Positions 1 through 10,179 of a stretch of DNA of 64,000 nucleotides are shown piece after piece; the stretch's first letter is position 1; each line of letters begins with the position of its first letter. A model generated the notes under the pieces. The model worked only from the letters and a program-made list of their open reading frames with translations, was not told where the DNA came from and did not search any database. The position numbers were made by a program, and so were the translations under genes. This DNA is from Bothriochloa decipiens (taxonomy: Eukaryota > Streptophyta > Magnoliopsida > Poales > Poaceae), in NCBI GenBank assembly GCA_023333625.1, contig CM041633.1:26187272-26251271 (forward strand), given 5' to 3'.

Positions 1-3000
1 TGTTGCACTTTCTTCATAGGAGAGACCTTCAGATACACATAATCACCAACATTAAAAGTTAGAGGTCTTCTTCTCTTGTCAGCATAGCTTTTCTGACGGG
101 ATTGTGCAGCTGCTATATGTTGTTGAATTGTTCAAACCTGCTCTTCAGCTTCTTTAACAAAGTCAATACCATAATACCTTCTTTCTCTAGGTCCTACCCA
201 ATTCACAGGCGTTCTACACTTTCGGCCATACAGTGCCTCAAAAGGAGCCATCTGTATACTCTCTTGGTAACTATTGTTATAAGAGAATTCTGCCAAAGGT
301 AACCACTTCTCCCATAAACCCTTGGATGATAAAACACAAGCCCTCAGAAGATCTTCCAGAACTTGATTCACTCTTTCTGTCTAGCCTGACGTTTGAGGAT
401 GATAAGCTGTACTATGATTCAGTTTTGTCCCCAAATCCTTCTGCAAGTGTTCCCAGAAATGAGCGATAAACTAAGATCCTCGATCAGATACAATTGTCTT
501 GGGAATTCCATGCAAACGAATGATCTCCCTGAGATAAATATCAGCATATTGAGGCGGTCGATAATCTGTACGAACTGGAATAAAGTGCGCACTCTTGGTA
601 AGTCGATCAACGATTACCCAAATAGAGTCATGCCCTTTTTGAGTGGTGGGAAGTCCAGTAATGAAATCCATACTGATATCTTCCCATTTCCATTCAGGAA
701 TCGGCAACGGTTGAAGCATTCCGGCTGGCTTCAATTGAACAGCCTTTATGCGACAACAGATGTCACACCGTGCGACATAAGCTGCAATCTCCTTTCTCAT
801 CTTGGTCCACCAATAGCGAGCCTTTAGATCATGAAACATTTTACTACTGCCAGGCTGAATAGATAACTTTGATAAGTGAGCTTCATCCATGATTTGATTT
901 CTGAGTTCTCTATCTTTTGGTATGACCAAGCGATCGTCAAACCATAAGATTCCCTTCTCATCCACTCTGAAATGCTTGAGCGGCTGTTTCAACATCTTCT
1001 CCTTGATATGACCTATACCCTTGTCAGTTTTCTGACCTTCGATGATCTTGCTTTCAAGTGAGCAACTCATTTGGATGTTACGCAGCACCACAGGATGCAT
1101 GAGGCCAAAACCATCTGCTAACAAAGGTTGAATAGCATGGCAATGTGATTTTTGACTCAACGCATCTGCGACTACGTTTGCCTTGCCTAGATGGTATAAG
1201 ATCTCCATATTGAAGTCCTTAATAAACTCCATCCATCGATGTTGCCTCATGTTCAACTCGAGTTGAGTGAAGATATACTTCAGACTCTTGTGGTCAGTAT
1301 AGACTTTGCAGAAGTTACCCAACAAGTAATGCCTCCAGATTTTTAGAGCATGCACAACAGCTGCAAGCTCCAAATCATGGGTTGGATAATTCACTTCATG
1401 CTTCTTTAACTAACGTGAGGCATAAGCTATGACTCTCCCTTCTTGCATAAGCACACATCCTAAGCCTATTTTTGATGCATCGCAATATACATCAAAAGGT
1501 TTCCCTAAATCTGGTTACGCAAGAACAGGAGCAGTGGTCAACAATTCCTGCAAGGTATGGAAACTGTTTCACACTCCTCTGTCCAGACAAACTTCTTCTC
1601 TTTCTGCAACAGATTTGTCATAGGTTTGGCAATCTTCGAGATGAAACTACGATAATATCCGGCTAGACCAAGAAAACTCCGAACTTCATGCACAGAAGTT
1701 GGTGCTTCCCAATTCATCACCTCTTGTACTTTGCTCGGATCTACTGAGATTCCCTCATCAGATAGAACGTGGCCAAGGAATTGAACTTTCTAGAGCCAAA
1801 ACTCACACTTGCTAAACTTGGCATACAACTTATGTTCCCTAAGCCTTTCTAAAACAATCCTCAGACGCACGGCATGATCTTCTTCATTTTCTGAGTACAC
1901 CAAGATGTCATCAATAAACACCACCACAAACTTGTCTAACTTCGGCATAAAGACCGAATTCATCAGATACATGAAGTATGCAGGAGCATTTGTTAAGCCA
2001 AAGGACATAACAAGATACTCATACAATCCATATCTGGTAGAAAAAGCGGTCTTAGGCACATCTTCTAGTCTAATCTTGATCTGATGGTAACCAGACCTAA
2101 GATCAATCTTGGAAAACACTTTTGCCTTGGACAACTGGTCAAAAAGAATGTCAATTCGGGGTAACGGATACTTGTTCTTAATGGTCACAGCATTTAGTGG
2201 ACGATAATCCACGCACATCCGTAAAGATTTGTCCTTCTTCTTCACAGAGATAGTAGGACAACCCCATTCTGACACACTAGGGCGAATAAGACCCTTGTTC
2301 AACAATTCCTTCAACTAATTTTTGAGCTCTGCCAATTCATTTGGCGGCATTTGATATGGCCTCCTAGAAATTGGGGCGGTACCGGGCAGTAACTCAATGT
2401 GAAACTCAACATCCCTATCTATCAATGAGGAAAAACATCCGAAAACTCACACACGACAGGAATTTTGGGAAGAGGGGTCACACGAGTAGAATAGGATACG
2501 CTCTCCAGCTTAAACTTTCGGGGTAATGGCACTTGAAAGGTACCCTCCCCAAGAGGATTTCTGATAGATAGCATCCTATTACCTGTATCGATCACGGCAC
2601 CCTAGAATTTCATCCAACTCATCCCCACTATCATATCCACTCCTAAGCCAGGTAGAACTATCAAGTTCAACCGAAACCTCCACTTATCTAGGTCTAGGGT
2701 TGCACCCTGAACTATCTGCTTAGTAGTTATATCAGCCCCGGCTGAACTAACCTTGAATTCAATGCCCAATTCAAGTATCTTTTGATCATGCTTCTGTGCA
2801 AATGCTTGACTCATGAAAGAATGCGATGATCCAGAATCAAACAAAATAGCGGTAGGGATTTGATTCACAGAAAATATACCCGCAGTCACTGGTTCACCAA
2901 CAAGAATCTCCTCAATCGAGGTGTTGTGCACATGAGCTTGGTACGGGGCCTGCTGCTTCTTGGGAAAAGGGCAATAACGAGCAAAGTGCCCTGTCTGGTT

Positions 3001-3048
3001 GCAGTTGAAGCAAGGTCCATTGACAGGTGTCTTGTTAGCACCGGTCAA
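1..3048 (-). pseudogene. Degenerate gag-pol: zinc knuckle, protease, RT, RNase H, integrase
   Basis: Read from 3048 downward, this starts with a CX2CX4HX4C zinc knuckle (CFNCNQTGHFARYC). An aspartic protease follows with the LFDSGSSHSF active site. The RT at about 2314-1790 has the VDYRPLN motif and a FIDD catalytic box. Next come a connection/RNase H segment (1720-1538, then about 1400-1130) and an integrase with a zinc-binding region and DDE-type core (SMDFITGLP near 700, IVSDRGS near 475). At 1-131 the translation reads ADKRRRPL...GDYVYLKVSPMK, a typical gypsy integrase C-terminal segment. Stops interrupt the frame (for example at 471 and 129) and there are several frameshifts. The product would be the replication polyprotein, but this copy cannot make it. 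The end at position 1 is the window edge. Confidence 0.9.
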
Positions 3049-3215
3049 GCTGCTCTGTCCTCGTTTCCCCTATGGAGCAGGAACTTTGAATGCTCTGTGA
3101 TGCTTCTGTGGATTCTGAGCTGGATAATTGTTATGCTTTTTCTGCTGCGGGGGCCCGAATCTCACACCAGACATTGGTGGATGAAACGCGTATGAAAAGT
3201 AGTTGGGGCTCTTGC

Positions 3216-4004
3216 CTAAGAAGAACAACCTCCATCATGAGCTCTCTTGCGATTCTTGGCGGCAGCATGAACGTTGTTACTGTTTTCTTGCATAATACAA
3301 TCATTCAGAAAGTCATTGAAAGTAACAAGGGCAGAAGTGCTCATAGTCTTCATCAACTTGGAACTCAAGCCTCTCTTGAAACTAGCTATCTTGTTCTCAT
3401 CAGTGTTGACAAATTCCGGAGCATACCAACTCAAGGTATCGAAGGCGTGCAGATACTCCTTCACATTGCGAGTTCCCATAGTGAGCGACAGAAACTTAGT
3501 CTTCTTCATAGCCATCAAACTGGGAGGAATGCAATTCCCCACGAAAGCATGTGCAAAGCGGTCCCAAATAATAGGAACACCCTGCGGAAAGGTGGTGCGA
3601 TGTTGCTTCCACCACGTTCCTGCTTGTCCCTCAAGTTGATGGGCTGCATACTCCGCTTTCAGCTCTTCTGTTAACCTTAGCAGACGAAATTTATCTTCCA
3701 TGGTGTTAAGCCATTCATCTACTTCAAGTGGCTTAGGAGCATCTTTAAACACAGGAGGTTTAGTGTCCTGAAATTCCTTGAAGCTGCTGTATTGATTTTA
3801 CTGAGCACCCTAACGAACATCACGGGCCAAGCTCTCACGAAGAAGCTGCTCCTCATTGCGCTGGCTGCCCAAAAATTGAGCAAATAGCTGCTCCGCATTA
3901 GTCAGAGGTGGGGGCGGTACACCACGAGCAGTGTTATCGGCACCCTCTTCAGATCCACCACTACCATTAGCACTTGAACCACTACGGGTAACCGGCATCT
4001 GCAT
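3216..4004 (-). pseudogene. gag of the Tekay-like element
   Basis: The start at 4004 opens a serine/glycine-rich N-terminus. A retrotransposon gag domain lies at about 3752-3216, with the motifs EVDEWLNTMEDKF, AGTWWKQH and VKEYLHAFDTLSWYAPE. The two parts share one frame but are separated by stop codons at about 3810-3790. After 3216 the frame shifts before the zinc knuckle begins near 3048. Gag would form the virus-like particle. It lies directly downstream of the extra H3-like ORF in the sense direction, with about 360 nt between them. Confidence 0.85.
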
Positions 4005-4363
4005 GTTTCAGCAATAAGTATTTATTAGGTGAACGTTGTCATAATGAGAGGTGAATGTAAAAATCATGCCAAACTAAATTTATTGAGGGAAATAAATTCG
4101 CACAATAAATAGAGGCACAATAATTCCAATTTTCACATCACAATACCACTACTAATATTACTTCGAACCATCGCAAAACGTCTTACAACATCCACATTTT
4201 GCCAGCATACATACACTGGACTTTTTTTAAAAGTGTACGGATATCACCGCATCAAACACCATGTTCCACATTACATCAAAGTCTCGATAGCGTGCAAAAG
4301 GGTTACATGACCACCTAACAGGAACGCAAAAGAACAACTAGAGACTAGCGATAAAAAACAAGG

Positions 4364-5271
4364 CTACTCTCCATTGTTGCTACTCTCACTAGAAGCACTG
4401 TTCATAGCCCTCCTAGCTACTGCTAAGGCTCCTCTCAGCTGACGGATCTCCTCCTGCTTCCTGTGCACCTCCTCATGAAGACCAGCATTGTAAGCACGAA
4501 CGTCCTCCACGTCCTCTAGCACCTGCTGCTGACGGATGCTAAGACGACGGAACTCAGACTAGGCTTCATCCCTAGCCTGAGCCATCTTCTGGTTCTCCAG
4601 AACAACCTTGTCTCGATGCTGAGACACACGGGCTACCTCCTCTCATGAGCGCTGAAGCTCACGTGTCAACTCACGCTTCTCCTTGCGTGCATTAGCTCGA
4701 GCCTCCTTGAACTCCTCATTCAGACGAAGTGCCTTAGTCTCCATGTTGACATAGGCCCCCATCACTGCAAACATAGCACTCATGGCAGGCGTGCTGCTAC
4801 CCTGCGCCTCCTCAGGACCGGCCTCCAGTGGGTTTCCCTCAGCATGTGGCCACCTAGAAAGGCGGTAAGCAAAGGGGAACACTCCAGGAAAAGCCTGGGC
4901 AAGCTGGTGAGGTATCTCCTCCATCAGGTGCTCCACCACGTCAAAAGCTGCAACGTGGCACCCGTCTTGGCAGTCCTTCCCGCACCAAAACAGCGCCACC
5001 CAACCCAGTGGGGGTCACCGTCCAAAGGTGGGACAACTACCTCCACACGCGCCTCTCCATAGTTCACCAAGTCATCCTTGTCCCAGTAGTAGTGAGGCTC
5101 CATGCCCACCGTGTACCCAGCGTTGGAGAGAATCCTCCAAAGAAGGCTAGGCATGGCGTGCTCCTCAAGAAAAGTTTCCACCTCCCTTGGTGCCGACTCA
5201 CGGACAGCCAAAGGACCACGGGGCACTCCTCCTCCAGTGGACTTGCGAGCAGTTTGCTTGGTTCTCAGCAT
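4364..5271 (-). pseudogene. Extra ORF 5' of gag with a histone H3 tail-like N-terminus and C-terminal coiled coil
   Basis: From the ATG at 5271-5269 the protein reads Met-Leu and then RTKQTARKSTGG (codons 5265-5230). That is twelve residues identical to histone H3 positions 2-13, followed by G-V-P-R-G-P-L-A, which keeps H3's P16, R17, L20 and A21. A globular part of about 100 residues follows (YYWDKDDLVNYGEA, then PHWVGWRC). Next comes a charged, heptad-like coiled-coil tail (from about 4740 to 4364) ending at a TAG. One frameshift near 4975 and two in-frame stops (TGA at about 4643, TAG about 90 nt further on) break this copy. Intact length would be about 300 residues. An in-frame ATG eight codons upstream (5295) would add MGYTTFGQ, but that stretch resembles a splice acceptor. 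The function is unknown to me. Its position between PBS and gag shows that it travels with the retroelement. Confidence 0.75.
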
Positions 5272-6042
5272 CTGTCCAAAAGTTGTATATCCCATAAGTT
5301 AAAATTTTTAAAGAAATGAGACAAATTATTTATAAGGCAAGGAACCAAGAATGTATGAATGAGCAATTTTAACCATGATGCATGCACGTTACATACGTCC
5401 TCATGAACTAATAATCTAACGCTCTATGCGGTGGCATACATCGTTCCCTCATTTATACGTAACTACTTCGTTTTACCATTCGCGGTTAGTGTACCTGCAG
5501 AAAATTCATTTCAGCCCATATCCCATATGAATGCAATTCGACGTAAAAATTCACGCACCTTCCGAACAAGGTGAAAACACCGATTACTTACTACCCCAAC
5601 ACGTCGTGCAGAAGATGACACCGCCAGAAGACGGTCCCAACATGGGATACCTTCATATAAACATGTGTGCAACATGTGAATAATCCGGCATCAATAAGCA
5701 CTCCCCTAGACTGGCATTGCATCCAATCATGCTCTCACACCTCACACTTACCAGGGCGTAGAGGCAATTTGATCCATATATTACCACTCAAGTGAATGGC
5801 ACCCATACGACTCCGTCATTGTATAGGCAATGACAAAACAGAAAATATGATGCAATTTCCCCCAAGTTAGTACTTAATTAAGCCACCTGAATCCTATTGG
5901 GCATAAAGGATATGACCACTGGCACACTCTAGTTTTTAAAACCAAAGATTTGAGCGCCTATATACACCTATACTTTTTGTAAATACTTTTCGCAAACCAA
6001 AAACTCTTTTATTTTAAATACTTGTGAACAGTAACACGCTAA
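5272..6042 (-). other. Untranslated leader between PBS and the extra ORF
   Basis: About 770 nt of A/T-rich sequence without a supported ORF separates the primer binding site from the H3-like ORF. On the minus strand it ends in a pyrimidine-rich run and TTTTGGACAG directly before the ATG at 5271. This is consistent with, but does not prove, a 3' splice site that would make the H3-like residues the true N-terminus. Confidence 0.5.
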
Positions 6043-6058
6043 ACCTGCTCCGATGCCA
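6043..6058 (-). other. Primer binding site (tRNA-iMet type)
   Basis: The minus strand reads TGGCATCGGAGCAGGT, a variant of the TGGTATC(A/G)GAGC primer site complementary to the 3' end of initiator tRNA-Met. It lies 2 nt inside the LTR end at 6061. Confidence 0.8.
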
Positions 6059-6060
6059 GC

Positions 6061-9000
6061 TGTGATAGAACCGACCAATTTATTAGAGCACAAGCACATA
6101 ATTCGCCATTAGGACGGCAAACTACATGATTGAGACCTAATAAACCCGGTAGTCATACCAAAATCTCGAAGGATTTCAAACATTTCCAGCACGACCAAGA
6201 TCGTAATGAGTTTAGCGTTCACCATTCACAGCGTACATAGTTCACACATAGTTTAAACATCGGAGTTCGAAATAAGTTATTACAAACCAAGTTCAAATTC
6301 AAAAATAAAGCGGAAGCGGTTGAGTTCAAATCCACACACACATTTAGTTCAAATACAGTGCCAGGTTCTTGATCAACATCCAACAAAAGCAATAAGTAGA
6401 GAAGAGTGACCATGCCCAAGGTCTAGTCATCTCCCAAGGTGGGATAGAAGCAATTCTGACAATAGCCATAAAACATCTCACCATCTGCAAAAACATGGGA
6501 AATAAAACCCTGAGTACGAGAATGTACTCAGCTAGACTTACCCGTCATAAACTAAAAATAAATTGACTCCAAGGAGTATACAAGGCTGTATAAGTAGGAT
6601 AGCTGACTCATTTAATTGCGGAAAAGCTTGCATTAAGGAATAATTAATAAGAACCTTCTAGTAATATATTTTAATCTGATTAACCTTATCATGTGACATT
6701 AGCACCTATACTAAACAAACCTGGTAATAATTATTCAACAAGAATGGTAACCAATTCCGGTTGAGTATCTTTCAATATCAACAGCTCAACCATCTCATCT
6801 CTTGTTTAAGTTCTTACTACGATGCCGCTGCTCAAGTCAAGTGTTCACTGTCCAGGAACGATGGCGATTATAATCGATTACTAACCAGCTGGCGGGTATT
6901 CCTCACACAAACCACACTCACCCGCTAAGGTGAGCTACAGATCACTGACATTCAATTCGGGAAAAGCGCGGGATCAACAGGTACCATCGTATCCAGGAAC
7001 CGCCCGGCTGCCTTATTCAGGGCAACCCTGACCTCGGACTTACTCTCCGCGTAACCTGTGGTCCCCCATCTTCACCAATACGATGCGTACAGCAGGTCGA
7101 CTCCCGGCCCAAATCAAAATTAGGCTTCGCGGTTGGAACGACTTATCCTTCCAGCTAAATGTGAGGCATAAATTCAATATGACTTGAGGACGTACAACGG
7201 ACGAGGTCCTAGTTCGACACAGACGAGATAACCTCACCGAACCTCCAGTTCAGTCTCAACACCAATCCCGCCCGATCTCGATTTATTATCTCCACATGGT
7301 TATCCAACATAACAATGTATTCAACCATTCTGAGTCACCATCTATAACTCGCGGATGACAGAAAATCACCCGACTTCTACCCAACTAGTTAAGCAGGGCT
7401 AAGAATATATTCGTACCTGAACCTAACAGGGTTGAAGTATAAACAGTGGCAAGGAATATAAATAATGCAGCAACGGTATAAAACAACGCCTATAACTTAA
7501 TGCATCAAACAAGTAAAGGACTCACGTTAGATATTTTGCAAACCACTGGGAGAATGCTCCGGGGCTTGCCTTTCAGGAAAGAGCTTGGCTGGTGGTCGGG
7601 ACACTCCGGAAGATCAACTTCGGGATCCTCTTCTGCTGCTACTTCCCGCACCAAAGCTTCCTGCTGGCCTTCCTTTCCTTGTACTCCGAAAACTACCGTT
7701 TCGAGCTCTGACGATCCTGTATGATGCATAGTGCGTATGAATACTATGTATACATAGAAATACAATGCTGATACTGATGGTGAATGAATGATGAGCTAAG
7801 ATGAATGATATGATTTTGAAACATGTAAGATAAGCACATGTCATCCGCATTCTCTTCTACCAACAAATCTTAAACAAGCCTCGCATTACAATTTACTTAC
7901 ACATTAAAAGGAATTATAAACAACCATTGTTTTACATATTACCCTCTACTGAACCAAAGCCAAAAACAGATCACACATATCACAAATAGCATAAAAAGCA
8001 TTTTTACACACATGAAAAAACAACTTTAAAGCCTTATTTATTATTACAAGAAATCAAGGTATAACTACAACATGACTTTAGACTATTTAGAAAATTCTAT
8101 AAAAATTACAGAAGCTTAAGCATGCCCAATAAAGACTACCATAAAAATTTCAGGTCAAAACAATAAGTAATTTATCCTACACAAAAATGACAAGGCAGCA
8201 TAATTCACTGGGCATAAAATACTTTGTACATAAAAATATGTCAAACAACAGATCTCAGAATATCGTTAGCTCTAGATTGACATAAAAACATCCTCCAAAA
8301 GGTTTTATGTACAAATTCCTTATATATTATTTATTATGAATTATTTATCACCTAATAGAAATAGGCACCATAACTAGATAGAGCAAACTTTCCACAAGAC
8401 ATAGCCTCACAATATTTTTTACAGATAGAGCATGATATAAGAAGACTAACAAACTTGGTCTCATATTTTTCTGAGTAACAGAGAATTACTTATGCATTTT
8501 CTAAGATAAAGCAATTAATAGAGATAAATAAATCTATACAGAAAAGTATTACAAAATCCATATTTCATATTTTTTATGCATAGGTCTTCTCATATACTGC
8601 AAGTTGAACCAACTCATTTGGATGAAAAATGAAGAAGTCATGAATTTTCAAAGTTTTAATAAAAATCTAGAATTCATTTTCTTTAAAACCGATAAAGAAA
8701 ACAGTTTTGCACCGGGGACCCTGGACTTTTCGGAAAACAACTGAGCCCTAAAAAGAAACTCGCTGTGTTTGGCTACTTTGCATTTAAGTCCGACAAAGAA
8801 CACAAATAACGCCCGCGGTCCACGTGGCGGGGAAATGGTCGTCGGCGTCAGGATTCCTCGCCGACGGCGAGGTCTTCGGCCGAGCTACGGCTACCAAAAT
8901 GCTCAGCTCGTTAGCACGAACGCATTGGTGTACAAGATGCAAGCTATGAGCGAGGTTTCGACTGGCGGCCACGCGCGACGGTGGACGGTGGCAACGGTCG

Positions 9001-10179
9001 GCGGTGCGTCGGCCATCTCGGGCCACGGCGGAGCGCGGGAACTAGCCTACCAACTCCAGCAGACCAAGGCGACTCGGATTAGCTAGTCAAAGAGACGAGA
9101 CACTGGCCAAAACGATGACGGCGCTGCACGCCGGCGAGCGGCGGCACGGCCTGCGGCGGTGGACGGCCAAAATCTGACGGACTCGAACCCTAATCGGTCC
9201 CATTAGCTACACCAACCTACGCTACTCGAGCAGGCGGTCACGATGCGCAAGCTAATTGAGGGAGAGAGAGGTTGCTGGCCACAGCGGACCGCGCAGTGGT
9301 CAGGCAGCCATGACCGACGAAATGGGAACGGGTCGATTCGACCTCTACCTTGGGGCTCGAGGGCAGGATTCGTGCACAGGATGTGGCTCGCGGCGAGGCG
9401 AAGCTGCTGGCAAGCTCTGGGCAAAATGTATCAAGGCTGTGAGGTGCGGTGGCGTGCGAGCTCGCGGCGGCGGCAATGGCGGACTCCGCGGCGCGCTCGG
9501 GCTCTGGTGAGGAAAGGAGGGGGCGAGAGAGCGTCTGGTGGCGGAGGAGTGAGCGAGGGAGAGGTTGACGCGGTCGGGACAGCTTGAAGTGGCCGCTCGG
9601 GCTTGGACAGACGGAGCGCGGCGTCGGGCATCGGCGAGCGCGTGGCGAGCATGCGGGGTCGGCCGAGGGCGCGTGGGCGAGCGGTGGGGCCAGGCGAGCG
9701 CGGGCGGGCGCAGGCGTGCGTGGCGCGTGCGTGCGCGGGGCGGACAGCGGACAGCGGCAGCGGCCCGGCGTACGGACGCCACGCGGCCGGCGTCGGCGCG
9801 GACAGCGTCGCGAGGAAGATGAAGAGAGGAGGAAGAAGAGACTGGCCGGTGGGTCCCACTGCGCCAAGATTCGTGCAGAACTTGATTAACCCCATATTTT
9901 CCAAAATAATCCAAATTTCGAAAACTTTTAAAAGATGAAATGTTCCTTTTGATGAGTAGAACATTTCACTTTTAAACATCAAAGCCTAATTATGCCTAGA
10001 ATTTGAATTTCAAAAATGAGGATTTAAAATTAAAAAAAATCATTTTTATAAACTGTTTTTGACATTTTTGACCCACTTCCAAGCCTTTTCATGAAATGAC
10101 CCCAAAATAAGTTTTGCTCCAAATAATTTTCTCTACAAACTTCATTTAACACTCAACCCCAAACAATCAACCTATCACA
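6061..10179 (-). repeat. 5' LTR of the Tekay-like element (right boundary tentative)
   Basis: The 3' end of this LTR (sense) is ...GGTTCTATCACA at 6061, immediately before the PBS, with an AATAAA about 20 nt inside the end (6079-6084). The proposed 5' end, TGTGATAGG at 10179, gives an 8-bp inverted match TGTGATAG. That makes a 4.1-kb LTR, long but plausible for this lineage. It contains AT-rich arms and a GC-rich island (about 8800-9860). Translations of that island run open in several frames but look compositional. The second LTR is outside the window, so the right boundary is inference; a later TATCACA at 10621 is a weaker alternative. Confidence 0.6.

Larger units (their letters stand above)
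1..10179 (-). mobile_element. Ty3/gypsy LTR retrotransposon, chromovirus-like (probable Tekay/Del), 5' part
   Basis: A degraded LTR retrotransposon lies on the minus strand. In sense order it holds the 5' LTR, primer binding site, an extra ORF, gag, zinc knuckle, protease, RT, RNase H and integrase. The integrase C-terminus, chromodomain region and 3' LTR lie beyond the left edge. The domain order (RT before integrase) is that of Ty3/gypsy. The tRNA-iMet-like PBS, very long LTR and integrase style suggest a Tekay/Del chromovirus, but the lineage call is inference because the chromodomain is outside the window. Every ORF carries stops or frameshifts, so this copy is dead. The right boundary rests on a TGTGATAG inverted match between the two LTR ends; the target duplication cannot be checked. 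Confidence 0.85.

Noticed and set aside
4924..5295. Assignment of the H3-like ORF as a genuine histone H3 gene or pseudogene
   Set aside because: Identity stops at the tail (about 20 residues). There is no histone fold (no ELLIRKLPFQR-type region), and the rest is unrelated coiled-coil protein.
8769..9982. Many overlapping ORFs up to 209 codons on both strands
   Set aside because: They lie in the GC-rich island of the LTR, are open in several frames at once, are Arg/Pro/Ser/Ala-rich and show no domain. Stop codons are simply rare at this composition.
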